A DNA stretch of 64,000 bases from JAKASV01 sp963754845 (GCA_963754845.1 CAVWHE010000001.1:186001-250000); one strand, 5' to 3'; shown: positions 18,118 to 27,820, numbered from the stretch's first letter. Notes: generated by a model not told the origin, from the sequence alone. Numbers and translations are program-made.

Positions 18118-18876
18118 CTAATGGGAACCGAGTCTATTGCCGCCGCCCGCTGCCTCATCGCCTGATGCATCGTCGTGTCCGGCTCCCCTCTGGAGGTACA
18201 CCTGGCACACATCGTGAAGCGAGTTCCTAGCTTTACCGAGCGACCAGCCTACCATGGACGCAAACGAAGACGCGCGTGCGACCTGCCCGGGCGCGTTGAG
18301 CACTGCTTCGGCGACATTTAAGCTCCCCCGCGACAACCGCGACCTGCGAAATAATCCCTGCGCTGCTGCTGATGCGTCAAGACTGTGGGCTCTAGCGCGG
18401 GAGGTTGCCATGGTTCCCAAACCTCTCGAGCCGAACGCGATCGCCATAATATCGAGCGGCAGGGCAAACACCGTTCCTATGAAAAATGGAGTAGCCAGCT
18501 TATTGAAGATCCGCCGCAAAGGACAGAGCGGTCCGCTATCAAGATCATTGAGCATGTGAACAAGACTGGGCACGGCGACAATACTTTCAGCGACGGCGAC
18601 AAGACGAGAAAGAGGTGTCGCTGGGTTTCGAAAAATGGCGCGTCTCGCACGTGGGTACACACATGCAATGGCAGCGTATCCGATGGCTTTGACGCCGGGA
18701 TTAATTCTGCGCGTAAGAAGACCATCCAACACGCGTACGGCATGGCTCCCCAGGCGTTGCGGTCGTGCAGCAGCTGGACCATCCGAACTACACAATGCTA
18801 CTGTACCCATACCGAGAGACACAAGGACGCAGAAACGCACGATACTCGTCATGATCAAATCCCTTCGCATGTACAT
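18118..18876 (-). CDS. Exported/membrane protein of unknown function
   Basis: Unknown protein of 252 aa (244 if translation begins at the ATG at 18852). Both starts have a Shine-Dalgarno-like site: GGAAGGTG before 18876 and AAGGGA before 18852. A signal peptide covers about residues 9-30, ending VALCSS. A second hydrophobic helix lies around 135-150 (FFIGTVFALPLDIMAIAF), and a possible short one near 85-105. The tail is Gly/Asp-rich (DDASGDEAAGGGN). It shows no family resemblance that I recognise. It lies on the minus strand between a NUDIX gene and another exported unknown, and is perhaps co-transcribed with the latter 156 bp upstream. Confidence 0.6.
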   Translation of the reverse strand: MYMRRDLIMTSIVRFCVLVSLGMGTVALCSSDGPAAARPQRLGSHAVRVLDGLLTRRINPGVKAIGYAAIACVYPRARRAIFRNPATPLSRLVAVAESIVAVPSLVHMLNDLDSGPLCPLRRIFNKLATPFFIGTVFALPLDIMAIAFGSRGLGTMATSRARAHSLDASAAAQGLFRRSRLSRGSLNVAEAVLNAPGQVARASSFASMVGWSLGKARNSLHDVCQVYLQRGAGHDDASGDEAAGGGNRLGSH

Positions 18877-19031
18877 GAAACACCTTCCAAAAATCTCCAG
18901 ACCAGCACATCAACAACATACGAGCTCTGCCATTTTTTGCAACAGATCCATTGTTTTACGACGTGGCCCACCGCCGGTAGAGAATGATGCAAAGATCGTT
19001 GCGTCGGTCGTAGATCTTTATCCTCTGAATC

Positions 19032-21293
19032 TTAGGCATTGGCAGGTCCTCCAGGATTGTCGTGGTGGCCACATTTGAACAAAATGACGCGTATATCATT
19101 AGCTGGATCATTGATGATCACGTAGTGTGGCGTTTCTGCTGCGATGGTTGCGACACGCACGGCTCTGGAGCGTGACACAACATTGAGTGACTCATGGTCC
19201 GTTGACGCAGGCCCTCCGATGGCTATGTTTGTCTGCGTGGCTTCGATATGAAACTCATCGGTTATTCGTTGCGGTGTCGTCGGCCGGTATTGGCGATGGT
19301 AAATTTTGCCATCGGCACCTCGCGTGCAGCTAAAAATGGCAAAGGTTCCTTGACCATCGTTGCACATGAGCTTGCCTGGGAGGCTGAAGCGCAGATTCCC
19401 TTGCCAATAGTCGCATCTGCCTTCATTGAGAAGATATACATCAGCAGAGGGAGCAAAAGTGTGGTAGATGATATCGTGGCGGCAGTCCCCAATGCCCGTG
19501 CAGGAGTTTGCTTGGCAAAAATTGCGATGCTGCTCGCAAAATTTTGGGTTAAACCATCGCAGAATTCGATCGTCATACCGTGGAGCAACCGGTCGTGATG
19601 CATGTTCCTGGACGCAGCATGCCTGTACAGCGCCCGCCGCCGTCCCTCCCTCGTTTGTCGACGCAGCGTTGGCATACTCACTGCCATCTTCATCGCATCG
19701 AGCGGTGGTGCTTTTTTTGTTATTTTTTTTGTGTGCTGGGCAACGGTCCGGGGTTTCGCCGGCAGCGCGGCGCGCGTGCGCACGCGACTTTTTTCGTGCG
19801 TGCCCTTGACTGGTTTCGTCAGGAAAGTATGTTTTCATGATATAGTCAATCTGGGCGCGTCTGTCGACATCCGAAAGATGTCCAAAGCCCCGGGTGCCAC
19901 CATCATCGCCGAGGCGTGCGGAGAGCACTTCGTCGGTACTTTTTTTGATTTCCGAACACGGGGTTGCGAGCCCAGCCGGGAGGGCGCGCGACGCTGTTTC
20001 GTAGATGTCCAAAAATTCGCTGATACGATCGAAGATTTGGTGAGCCTCGTGCCTGCGTCCCGCAACGAAGCGTAGCCCTTCAAGTAAATCTTCCGTCTCA
20101 GAGCGGCCCTCCGCCGGGCACGATTTCGTGAAAACGTTCATGATTTCCTCAAAAATGTAGTACATTGCGGGCAGCGAAGAAACGGAGGAAAAGTTTCGGT
20201 AATCGTATATGAGGTTCGTGATAGAGCTCAGAAGGTGCCGATTGGCAGCGCTACACGCACCGTTGGGAATTCCGCGCAATTGAAGGATAGTGTGCCTGAT
20301 GCCCTCGATGTGCTGTCGCACGCCGTCGTGAAGGACCATTCCCTTCCACGGAGCGTCCCCAAGGAGTCTTTCAAAAGCACAGCCAACTTTACGCGTAACA
20401 TCTTTGGCAAAGCTCTCAAGAAGAAAGTCCTCGTACATGGAGCGTAGCGCGTACCACCCGAGGTTTTTCCTAAATTCATCGTTGCTCTTTGCAAGTCCAC
20501 GTGCGTACTCTTCAAAGCGGCAAGCCTCGCTTTTATTGGTGAGGTACGCGTGCTGGCCAAGGAGATCGGTGATTTTTTTCAGAAGAACAGGTTGTCCGGC
20601 CTTCGTTACCTCAGCAATGCGGTAGGGAAAGACCGTTCCATACTTTTTTTCATGCAAATCGCGAACTTCGCGATTGTTCTTGGGGAAAAGAAACATATCG
20701 CTCGCCTTGTCGGCGCACAAAAGGTACTTTGTCAAGAGAGTTTTTAGCTCGTAAAAAAGGCCGAGAATTGTTGCTTCGGTTGTCAGAGATTCTCTAAAAA
20801 ATTCGATATCAGCACCATCCCACGAACATATTAAAAGCCGTGTAAGGGCACTTTCTGGCCGAAAAGTTGCATCGATTGACGCAAGGCGATCAAGAATCGC
20901 GGTTGCTGAACGCACGGCATAATGCTTGACGAATCCGTCGGCAACCCGCGCACACAGGGCAACGAGGTGACATTTTTGATCGTCAAAGGCGATGTCGCCA
21001 AGGGTGAGCTGTCCACCAAAGACATCCTGAACGACGTGGTTGATCGCCAGGAGGGCATCATTGATATCTCGATACATGCTCAACGTCTCTACCGCGGTGG
21101 GCTGGGGCACCGCCCGACGAGAGACATGGCGATAATCGGGAACTGATGCAGCGTCGAGACATACGACGACGTCGCGAGTAACCCCCGCTTGCCCGCCTTC
21201 TTTTTTCGTTAATTTTTTGTTGGCAGCACCGTACACTGTGCGTGCGCCGAGCGTCGTCAAAAGCGCGATCAAGAAAATTTTTGCTGTTTTCAT
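19032..21293 (-). CDS. Large exported protein of unknown function
   Basis: Unknown protein of 753 aa with a classical signal peptide (MKTAKIFLIALLTTLGARTVYGA). Residues 60-480 look mostly helical and soluble. Residues about 495-560 are a charged, lysine- and arginine-rich low-complexity linker. The C-terminal 170 residues are Cys-rich (CEQHRNFCQANSC, CRHDIIYH) and predicted beta-rich. No catalytic motif or family is recognised. The ATG at 21293 is preceded by only a weak AGAATT. It resembles other large exported unknowns in this window in layout (signal peptide, helical body, basic linker) but not in sequence. A secreted or periplasmic role is likely; anything more would be a guess. Confidence 0.7.
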   Translation of the reverse strand: MKTAKIFLIALLTTLGARTVYGAANKKLTKKEGGQAGVTRDVVVCLDAASVPDYRHVSRRAVPQPTAVETLSMYRDINDALLAINHVVQDVFGGQLTLGDIAFDDQKCHLVALCARVADGFVKHYAVRSATAILDRLASIDATFRPESALTRLLICSWDGADIEFFRESLTTEATILGLFYELKTLLTKYLLCADKASDMFLFPKNNREVRDLHEKKYGTVFPYRIAEVTKAGQPVLLKKITDLLGQHAYLTNKSEACRFEEYARGLAKSNDEFRKNLGWYALRSMYEDFLLESFAKDVTRKVGCAFERLLGDAPWKGMVLHDGVRQHIEGIRHTILQLRGIPNGACSAANRHLLSSITNLIYDYRNFSSVSSLPAMYYIFEEIMNVFTKSCPAEGRSETEDLLEGLRFVAGRRHEAHQIFDRISEFLDIYETASRALPAGLATPCSEIKKSTDEVLSARLGDDGGTRGFGHLSDVDRRAQIDYIMKTYFPDETSQGHARKKSRAHARRAAGETPDRCPAHKKNNKKSTTARCDEDGSEYANAASTNEGGTAAGAVQACCVQEHASRPVAPRYDDRILRWFNPKFCEQHRNFCQANSCTGIGDCRHDIIYHTFAPSADVYLLNEGRCDYWQGNLRFSLPGKLMCNDGQGTFAIFSCTRGADGKIYHRQYRPTTPQRITDEFHIEATQTNIAIGGPASTDHESLNVVSRSRAVRVATIAAETPHYVIINDPANDIRVILFKCGHHDNPGGPANA

Positions 21294-21534
21294 AAAACAA
21301 TTCTAACTTTTTAAACATGGAACAACGGCTTCTGGCTCTCGAAAACTGTGTAACGACCGCCGGTACTTCAAACACCAGGTTGGCGATCCCGGCGTCCGCA
21401 GAGCCAGACCACCCCCACACGTCTTTGCCCGTGGAGTGCGAAGATCTGCGGTGATACACGCCGCGCACGATTGTTTGCAAAAAGAAATCTAAAACCCATG
21501 AGATAGCACAGAATTAGATTCTACGAAATTTTAA

Positions 21535-21891
21535 TTATTTTGCAAATGGAAAAAGCAAATGTGGGTTGACTGTGCCCCGGGCGGAGCTTTGAATTTTCTG
21601 CTGTTTTACGACTGTAATGGTAAACGTGTAAGTTTTCACCGGCTCTTTCTCCCCTGGCGGCGTTTCGAAAAACTTAAGTTTCCTCTCGCCCGCGCTCGCA
21701 CTATCGGTCACCTCAAAGCGCCAGATGCTTTTAGATCCTTTGGTCTCTTTGCTCTGGAACTCGATGATGCCTGAATGGCGCGCGGTGAGCGCGCGCAGGT
21801 TGCCAGCAATTCTATGAAAATTCACGCGAAAATAATCCAAAGCAACCAGATCGTGGAAAAATATTTTCCGGCAATCGCTGATGTTCTGCAT
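21535..21891 (-). pseudogene. Broken chagasin-like inhibitor gene
   Basis: The minus strand encodes the C-terminal half of a chagasin/I42-like domain (SIWRFEVTDSASAGERK, then FFETPPGEKEP and YTFTITV), almost identical to the intact protein at 11637. The usual N-terminus is missing: there is no signal peptide, and the equivalent of the STGY loop is only hinted at in another frame (RLPENIFPRSGCFG). That pattern indicates a frameshift near 21840. An open frame of 118 codons remains from an ATG at 21891 without a ribosome site. The last part after YTFTITV differs from the intact copy. Most likely a decayed paralogue that has exchanged 104 bp with the functional gene. Confidence 0.65.
21610..21713 (-). 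repeat. 104-bp inverted-copy repeat, copy 2
   Basis: The minus strand here is identical to 11926-12029. The two copies are about 9.7 kb apart in inverted orientation and could recombine to invert the intervening segment. Confidence 0.9.
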
Positions 21892-22031
21892 CGGTGTTAG
21901 CCGCTTTTATGCAAGAGGTCTGCCTTCTATGAATGTGCCTTGGTATCATTCCGGTAGCGCGTCCCATGACCGACGTATGGTTTGTCTTGCCCTGCAAGGC
22001 AAGCCATTAAGTCGTGTCGTGGATAACGCGC

Positions 22032-22296
22032 GGGAGAGGATCCAACAGGCTGTTGGCGCCCTTGGGAGTCCAGAGGGAGGTTGGGCGGCGCAACCCTCCC
22101 TTTGGTGCATGCCCGCGTAGGGCGTTCTTCAGAGAGGACTCTTGCTGTTATTGCCTTTGGGGATCCAAGGGGGGTTGGGCGTGCAACCCTCCCTTTGGTG
22201 CCGCCCGCGCAGGGCATTAATTCCGCCGCCCGCGCAGGGCCTTCTCCCCATCATAGTGCATTCAGAGAGGACTCTTGCTGTTATTGCCTGGGGAGA
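22032..22296. repeat. GC-rich degenerate tandem repeat with nested hairpins
   Basis: Two units and a truncated third. Each contains, in order, GAGAGGAxTC..., a GGTTGGGCG hairpin arm answered by GCAACCCTCCC, CTTTGGTGC, and GCCCGCGcAGGGC. The strings TCAGAGAGGACTCTTGC (22129, 22262) and AACCCTCCCTTTGGTGC (22092, 22185) recur exactly. It ends 122 bp before the lepA start. No reading frame through it looks genuine. It may be a REP/MITE-like intergenic element or an expanded local repeat. Confidence 0.7.
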
Positions 22297-22417
22297 CGAC
22301 GTGCAATTGCCTAAATGCCTCTCTTTCCATACACTAAGCACTGTGGTGGAAGTTTTTTGTACCCACCCCTCAAGAACGGTGCCTAGGATTTCTTCGTTCA
22401 CAAGAGCGTCAGGTTAT

Positions 22418-24238
22418 ATGCGTCCACGATTGCGCGAGTTAAGTACGTTTGGACCGAGCAGCATTCGTAATTTTGCCATCATCGCTCACATCGATCATGG
22501 CAAATCAACGCTTTCTGATAGGCTCCTTGAGGTGACCGGAACCGTGTCGGAACGCATGAAGAAAGAACAATTTCTCGATAAGCTTCAGGTTGAACGTGAG
22601 CGAGGCATCACCGTCAAGGCCCAGACGGCTTCTATGTTTTACGATTATAATGGCTCGACGTACCTTCTCAACCTCATCGACACCCCCGGGCATGTCGATT
22701 TTAGTTACGAAGTTTCACGATCACTCTACGCGTGTCAGGGAGCCGTGCTCCTTGTTGATGCGTCTCAGGGTGTCGAGGCACAAACGATTGCCAACTTCTA
22801 CCTGGCCTTTGAGCAGAACCTGGCCATTATACCCGTCATCAACAAAATAGATATAACGGGTGCCGACGTTGAACGAACCAAGCACCACATGAGCAAACTC
22901 TTTGACTTTCAGGAAAACGACATAATTTTGGCATCGGCAAAATCGGGCGTTGGCATTCACGAAATTTTACACGCCGTTATTGACCATGTGCCGTGCCCGG
23001 ATGGCGACGGGAATCGATCGTTGCGGGCACTCCTTTTTGATTCATGGTTTGATTCTTACCGCGGCGTCGTATGCCTCATTGCCGTCAAAGACGGCGTCAT
23101 CGAATGTGGTGATCACATTACGCTCGCTCACGACAACCGTTCCTACGAGGTCCTTGAGCTCGGCCTCATGTATCCCCATGAGACGCCCGGTCAAGCACTC
23201 TATGCTGGTCAGGTCGGGTATCTCATAACGGGCATGAAGACGATACGTGAGGCACGCATAGGTGATACGATTTTTCACACCAAGGACTCGGTTGAAATTT
23301 TTGCAGGTTTTAAACCGGCAAAGCCCATGGTTTTTGCTGGCATTTATCCGGTTGATAGCGACGAGTTTGACCTCCTGCGCGACGCCATCGAAAAACTTAC
23401 CCTCAACGATGCCAGTGTGAGCGTCGAAAAAAAGAGTTCTCCGGCACTCGGTCTCGGTTTCAGGTGCGGATTTCTCGGTCTTCTTCACATGGACGTCTTT
23501 AAGCAACGGCTCGAACAAGAATACAACTTGAGCGTCATCGCCACGGCGCCCAGTGTGCGTTATCAGCTCAAGCTCAAACATGGCGATGATCTTGTCACTA
23601 TTGAAAGCCCATCGGATTTTCCTGAGGCTCATGAAATAGAGACCATTTTCGAGCCCATCATCAAGGCAACCGTTATAACACCCAACAAATACGTAGGCGC
23701 TATTATCAAACTATGCGAAGAAAGGCGCGGCAAGCAGAACGACCTGAGCTACATCGATGAAGACCGCGTCATGCTCAGATACACACTGCCACTCAACGAA
23801 GTTGCCCTCGATTTTTACGATGAGCTCAAATCGATAAGCTCAGGGTACGCAAGCCTTGATTACGAGGAGGCCGGCTACGAACCAGCAAAGCTCGTCAAGA
23901 TGGACATTCTCCTTAATAAAAAGGAAGTCGATGCGCTCTCGTGCATTGTCCACGTTGACAAGGCCTATTACGTTGGACGCGACCTCGTCGAAAGGCTCAG
24001 AAAAGAAATTCAACGCCAACTTTTTGAAGTCATCATTCAGGCTACCATTGGTGCAAAAGTGATAGCGCGCGCCTCGGTATCGCCACTTCGCAAGGATGTC
24101 ACAGCAAAGTGCTACGGCGGTGATATCACGCGTAAGCGCAAACTTTTGGAAAAGCAAAAAGAAGGCAAGAAGCGCATGAAGAGGGTAGGAAATGTCGAAA
24201 TTTCTCAGGAAGCATTCCTCAGCATTCTCAAGAAATAA
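22418..24238 (+). CDS. lepA: Elongation factor 4 (LepA)
   Basis: Translational GTPase of 606 aa that acts on the ribosome and can back-translocate stalled complexes. The G1 motif AHIDHGKST (23-31), effector-region RGITVKAQT, G3 DTPGHVD and G4 NKID are all present, followed by domains II, III and V and the LepA-specific C-terminal domain (GGDITRKRKLLEKQKEGKK). The start is ATG 22418, giving the normal family length; the open frame runs 92 codons further upstream through the GC-rich repeats, which is not protein-like. AGG sits five bases before the start. It is followed after 51 bp by an exported unknown on the same strand. Confidence 0.96.
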   Translation: MRPRLRELSTFGPSSIRNFAIIAHIDHGKSTLSDRLLEVTGTVSERMKKEQFLDKLQVERERGITVKAQTASMFYDYNGSTYLLNLIDTPGHVDFSYEVSRSLYACQGAVLLVDASQGVEAQTIANFYLAFEQNLAIIPVINKIDITGADVERTKHHMSKLFDFQENDIILASAKSGVGIHEILHAVIDHVPCPDGDGNRSLRALLFDSWFDSYRGVVCLIAVKDGVIECGDHITLAHDNRSYEVLELGLMYPHETPGQALYAGQVGYLITGMKTIREARIGDTIFHTKDSVEIFAGFKPAKPMVFAGIYPVDSDEFDLLRDAIEKLTLNDASVSVEKKSSPALGLGFRCGFLGLLHMDVFKQRLEQEYNLSVIATAPSVRYQLKLKHGDDLVTIESPSDFPEAHEIETIFEPIIKATVITPNKYVGAIIKLCEERRGKQNDLSYIDEDRVMLRYTLPLNEVALDFYDELKSISSGYASLDYEEAGYEPAKLVKMDILLNKKEVDALSCIVHVDKAYYVGRDLVERLRKEIQRQLFEVIIQATIGAKVIARASVSPLRKDVTAKCYGGDITRKRKLLEKQKEGKKRMKRVGNVEISQEAFLSILKK

Positions 24239-24289
24239 CCGTAACACTGCACGGATAGTTCTCTTGTTTCGTGTTTTTCAAGGAAAGCC

Positions 24290-25525
24290 ATGAACACAAC
24301 GCTGTGCCAAACAGTTGCTGTCGTTGTTGCCGTATCGCTGGGAACGGGTTTCCTCCATGCGGCGGAGATTCATGTTACAAAAAAGGGCTCGCGTGAAAAC
24401 AACCCCTGGGTCTTCGATGTTGTGCACGCCTTCGGCAATATCCCCGTAAAGGCACGCGAAAATTTTTGCGCGTGGGTCGACGATGCCATCGTACCACCAT
24501 CGAAGGGACGTGCACAGCGACAACGCTGGCACAAAAAAAGGTCGTTCGTCCAAGGATCCCTCCAACTGCAATCAATCAAACGGCTTCCTGGCCATCTTGG
24601 GCTTGGTTCTTATGCCGCCATAACGGGCAACGATGCCATGGTTCCCGAGCCTGAGCTTTTCATCGTCGCCATGGATTCACAACGCGAAGAACTAACGTGG
24701 AAGAAAAATATACGTAAAAAATGTGCACCGCACTGCGATCGCGTGATCACCAAACTCAAGATCATGCCAGGAACCTGGCGTGCCGGCGCCACCGATATGT
24801 GCGGCATTTACCTGGCAGCACCGGTCACGCGCGACAATGCGTCGGCCGTCGTTGTCTGCGACCTCAGCGACCCGCTCAACCCGCGTGATATAGGCATCAC
24901 TGTCGATAGACCAGAATGTAACGCGCGCGCGGCGGCACTCACCAAGCTTGCCAACGGAACTTTTGTCCTAGCCGTGTGGACCGACGGAACTGGCGGCATA
25001 CGCGAGCGTGGTCTTGATTTTTACTTTTCTCACCCTGACAACCTCTCCGGTGGTCTTGGCGCCCAGCGCATGATCCACGTGCCTGCGCATGAATTTGAGG
25101 GCGGCGACGGCCACGCCGATTACCGCGGCATGAGTTTCGTCAACGACTTCTCCGGAGCGCTCTATCTTGTATGCACCGAAAATACCGGATCACGAACCCC
25201 TTACGGCCTCGGCATAGACCGCATTGACCTTCTCAAGGTTGACGTATTGCCCGTCAGCAAAGACGTTGTCCAGACCGCCTCCATTTACGAACCCCGTGGC
25301 CTCATAGCTTCACTCGCGCCGGGGAACTTCGTTCCCTTCGTTACTTGTGTAACGAGCAAACACGTGCACTGCAAAGGAGGCGTAAGCACGTTTTCAGTCG
25401 GTGCCAGTGCGTACGTTCCTGACCAGCAACGCCTCCTTCTTTATGCGCTACCGCCTCAAACAAACGAGGCCGGTGATCAAGTCGCTTTTGCCCAGTATGC
25501 GTCCGACAAGCGAACCTACTTGTGA
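24290..25525 (+). CDS. Exported protein of unknown function, possible beta-propeller
   Basis: Unknown protein of 411 aa with a signal peptide (TVAVVVAVSLGTGFLHAAE) and an AAGGAAAG ribosome site before the ATG. The body is rich in short beta-strand patterns. A segment VVVCDLSDPLNPRDIG resembles the LVIVD-type repeat (VDVSDPxxPxxVG) seen in secreted beta-propellers, and TFVLAVWTDG and GALYLVCTENTG may be further blades. Cysteines (CAPHC, CVTSKHVHC) suggest disulfides outside the cytoplasm. No catalytic motif is recognised. It directly follows lepA and converges on hsp20. A binding or scaffold role at the cell surface is possible. Confidence 0.7.
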   Translation: MNTTLCQTVAVVVAVSLGTGFLHAAEIHVTKKGSRENNPWVFDVVHAFGNIPVKARENFCAWVDDAIVPPSKGRAQRQRWHKKRSFVQGSLQLQSIKRLPGHLGLGSYAAITGNDAMVPEPELFIVAMDSQREELTWKKNIRKKCAPHCDRVITKLKIMPGTWRAGATDMCGIYLAAPVTRDNASAVVVCDLSDPLNPRDIGITVDRPECNARAAALTKLANGTFVLAVWTDGTGGIRERGLDFYFSHPDNLSGGLGAQRMIHVPAHEFEGGDGHADYRGMSFVNDFSGALYLVCTENTGSRTPYGLGIDRIDLLKVDVLPVSKDVVQTASIYEPRGLIASLAPGNFVPFVTCVTSKHVHCKGGVSTFSVGASAYVPDQQRLLLYALPPQTNEAGDQVAFAQYASDKRTYL

Positions 25526-25581
25526 CACAAGCGCGATGATACCGGCCCCATGCGTGCAGGTCGCTACCCCCTAAAAAAGGA

Positions 25582-25974
25582 TTAGTGGGCCTCGATCTTC
25601 ACTTTGTGCGCTTCCTTGGCCTTCTCAAGCGGAATGGTAATTCTGAGCATTCCGTGCTCGAAAGAGGCCTTCGCCTGCTCGGCATGTACGGCCGATGGTA
25701 ACACGACGGTTTTTTCGAAACTACCACGCCGTATTTCTTTGCGATAAAAGTGTTTCTCGCTCTTTTCCTTTTCTTGCGCATGAGCACCGCGAACGTGAAG
25801 TACGTTATCGATGACCTCTATGTCGACCTCATCAGGTTTTATACCCGGGGCCTGCATTTCGACAACTACGTTGCCAGCGTCCTCATACACATCGATGCCA
25901 AAATCAAGACCACGAATGTGATTTTCAAACGCCTCCTCAAGCTCTGCCCAAGGCCTCCAATGAATAATATGCAT
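25582..25974 (-). CDS. Small heat-shock protein (Hsp20/alpha-crystallin)
   Basis: ATP-independent holdase chaperone of 130 aa that binds unfolding proteins. The alpha-crystallin domain spans about residues 25-120: DVYEDAGNVVVEMQAPGIKPDEVDI begins it in the usual way, RRGSFEKTVVLPSAV is the conserved 'G.F.R...LP' block, and the strand GMLRITIP carries the family's G-x-L motif. Start: ATG 25974 with GGAGG at ideal spacing; an upstream in-frame ATG at 26001 has no ribosome site. No CIRCE-like inverted repeat was seen upstream, so heat-shock control by HrcA is not supported by the sequence. Confidence 0.93.
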   Translation of the reverse strand: MHIIHWRPWAELEEAFENHIRGLDFGIDVYEDAGNVVVEMQAPGIKPDEVDIEVIDNVLHVRGAHAQEKEKSEKHFYRKEIRRGSFEKTVVLPSAVHAEQAKASFEHGMLRITIPLEKAKEAHKVKIEAH

Positions 25975-26290
25975 AACGTACCTCCATTTTCTGCGTCTCA
26001 CTCAATTCACACGTAACGCGCGAACCTAAAACTCAACCAGAAACGTCTATCTCACCGTGGCCGCGAATGCCTGTGCCCGTTGTGTGATGTACTTAATGCT
26101 CAGTCTAGCCCCCCGCGTAGTCATATTTCAATAATTTTATTTCAAAAATGAAAAATTTGTTCGCAAGTATTAAAAAATATTGTTTTTGGAAATCACGTTG
26201 GTGTACATTGGTTGTATTGGGAAAGGGTAGCAATGGTAGAAAGAGTTTGGGTTGTCGCTCACGGCAGCACAAGAGTGGAGGGAGTGTACT
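25975..26290. other. Divergent intergenic region, very AT-rich centre
   Basis: This lies between hsp20 (minus) and the first putative effector (plus). The part from 26125 to 26190 is extremely AT-rich, with TTTCA/TGAAA and AAAAATATT stretches that could hold promoters, but none is convincing. No gene is seen. Confidence 0.4.
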
Positions 26291-27820
26291 ATGCTGAAAT
26301 ATGAAAGAGAGAAATGTCTTAGCGCTTCAAGAGGTGTGCTTGCAAGAAAAGTCCTTTTCACCAGGCAGCACGGTAGGCACGGTGTTGCAGGCGTGTGGGG
26401 TTTTGTCGTTGTTGCAAGACTAACGCTTGTTCTCATGACTGGTTTTATCGAAGGTGCCGCACGAAGAACCAACCAAGGGCGGCCTGTGCTTCAAGGCGCC
26501 GCCGAACTGACACAAGACACCGGTTACGAGCAAAGAGAACAAGAAGCTCAACGGCAACAGAGAGATTTCGATCAAGCGGCAGGAAATCTTCGCAGAAAAA
26601 TCCAGGCAAAATTGTGGCAGGCGCCCTCCAGGAGAGCTGGGGCAGAAGTCGCTGCACCCAGTCACCCTCATCGGGTGGGTAGCTATGCAGAGAGAGCGCC
26701 GGGGGATTTCGAGGTGGCAGGGCGTCTGTTTCGTGATGCCATCAACGAGCGTATCAATGGCGCTCTTCCGGCAGAATTTTCGTGTTTGATTCCTCACTAC
26801 CAGGAGATCATAAACGAGTATCTACACCCGGCATTTAATCCTAGTAGTCTGGAATTTGCCAATGATTATGAGCGTGCCTACGACGTGTCGTGTATTGATT
26901 GCGATGAGTTCCTTATTGAGCCATTCAAGCAGGCGCTCGAAGCCAAAGGCGTCAGAGATTCACTCGAGCAAGCAGTAACCATGACGGCCGAATCGGCGCG
27001 CCTAAGACTTCTTGTTAACGCCGTCAGCAGGTACTTAAGTGGAATGCCGGGCGATCCAACTAAGCTTTCAACGTTCAGGTCAGAACTTCGCGCCAAGCGC
27101 CCCCGCGCGATGGAGGTCGGTGCAGTCCACGACCGAATAATACGTCGCCGGGACACCGTCAAACAATATCTCATATACCTTATGCCCCGTGAAGATGACC
27201 TCGAGGATGTTGTGTTACGCCTTGCTTGGCTGACACGAAGTAACAGCGAATTGAACAACAATATCCTTGGCTTCAAGGTTATATGCACCCCGTCAACGTA
27301 TGCCGCAGGCAAAGGCACACCGAAAATTGTCGTATATGTAGGCGGCGGCACGCAGGCAGCACAGAGCGTGCTCAACGTCATGTACAATGCATTTTGTGAT
27401 TTCCATGAACGTGGACTCGGGTACGAGCCGAAATTTAGCGACAAAATAACTTCCTTTTTGTACGTCGCTCAAGGTACTAACAAAGACAAAAAGATATGGG
27501 AAGAGCAGATTGCAGCTCTCGCGGGGGATGCTGACTTGTCAGCAATCGCGATCTTCGGGGGGTATCCCGTTGATCCCTTGTTCTTGAGCAATCCTGCTCT
27601 TCGGGAAACATTTCCCTTCGATGCGTTCCCCTATGAAGACGAGAAGATGGTGTACTACAAAGGTAAAACCGGTGGCTTTAGGAATCCCCACTACTACCAC
27701 CTTGAAAACCCTGCACGCCTACCGTGCACAGCCATCCTTTATCGCGGATTTTGTCGGACGCAAGCCCCAGCCGGCCCCGTCGGTCAACCGCCACGTGCTC
27801 AACTACCCGTAATGGAGTGA
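26291..27820 (+). CDS. Membrane-anchored putative effector, paralogue A (HopA1-like?)
   Basis: Protein of 509 aa from the ATG at 26291, which follows GGAGGGAG. A hydrophobic segment at about 32-54 could be an uncleaved signal or anchor. The body shares clear blocks with the next gene: TAESARLRLLVNA, YLMPREDDLEDVVLRLAW, GFKVICTP, KIVVYVGGG, FLYVAQG and FPYEDEKMVYYKG. This order of blocks (a Y/H-L-x-P strand, a VV-RLAW helix, a GFKV strand, an IVVYV strand, then an F-L-Y-V-A-G strand) resembles HopA1-family type III effectors. I rate that as a hypothesis only. It is followed 61 bp later by its paralogue, so tandem duplication is likely. No catalytic residues can be assigned. Confidence 0.65.
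   Translation: MLKYEREKCLSASRGVLARKVLFTRQHGRHGVAGVWGFVVVARLTLVLMTGFIEGAARRTNQGRPVLQGAAELTQDTGYEQREQEAQRQQRDFDQAAGNLRRKIQAKLWQAPSRRAGAEVAAPSHPHRVGSYAERAPGDFEVAGRLFRDAINERINGALPAEFSCLIPHYQEIINEYLHPAFNPSSLEFANDYERAYDVSCIDCDEFLIEPFKQALEAKGVRDSLEQAVTMTAESARLRLLVNAVSRYLSGMPGDPTKLSTFRSELRAKRPRAMEVGAVHDRIIRRRDTVKQYLIYLMPREDDLEDVVLRLAWLTRSNSELNNNILGFKVICTPSTYAAGKGTPKIVVYVGGGTQAAQSVLNVMYNAFCDFHERGLGYEPKFSDKITSFLYVAQGTNKDKKIWEEQIAALAGDADLSAIAIFGGYPVDPLFLSNPALRETFPFDAFPYEDEKMVYYKGKTGGFRNPHYYHLENPARLPCTAILYRGFCRTQAPAGPVGQPPRAQLPVME

Noticed and set aside
19262..19840. Several 60-170-codon frames on both strands inside the large exported protein
   Set aside because: They overlap a longer frame with a signal peptide and have no ribosome sites or domain features.
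22016..22030. A near-match to the DnaA box (TTATCCACG on the minus strand)
   Set aside because: Only one site with a mismatch, no cluster, and no dnaA nearby; expected by chance.
22142..22417. N-terminal extension of LepA by 92 codons
   Set aside because: It runs through the GC-rich repeats and is absent from the family; ATG 22418 gives the normal length.
25975..26060. CIRCE or other heat-shock operator upstream of hsp20
   Set aside because: No TTAGCACTC-type inverted repeat could be found.
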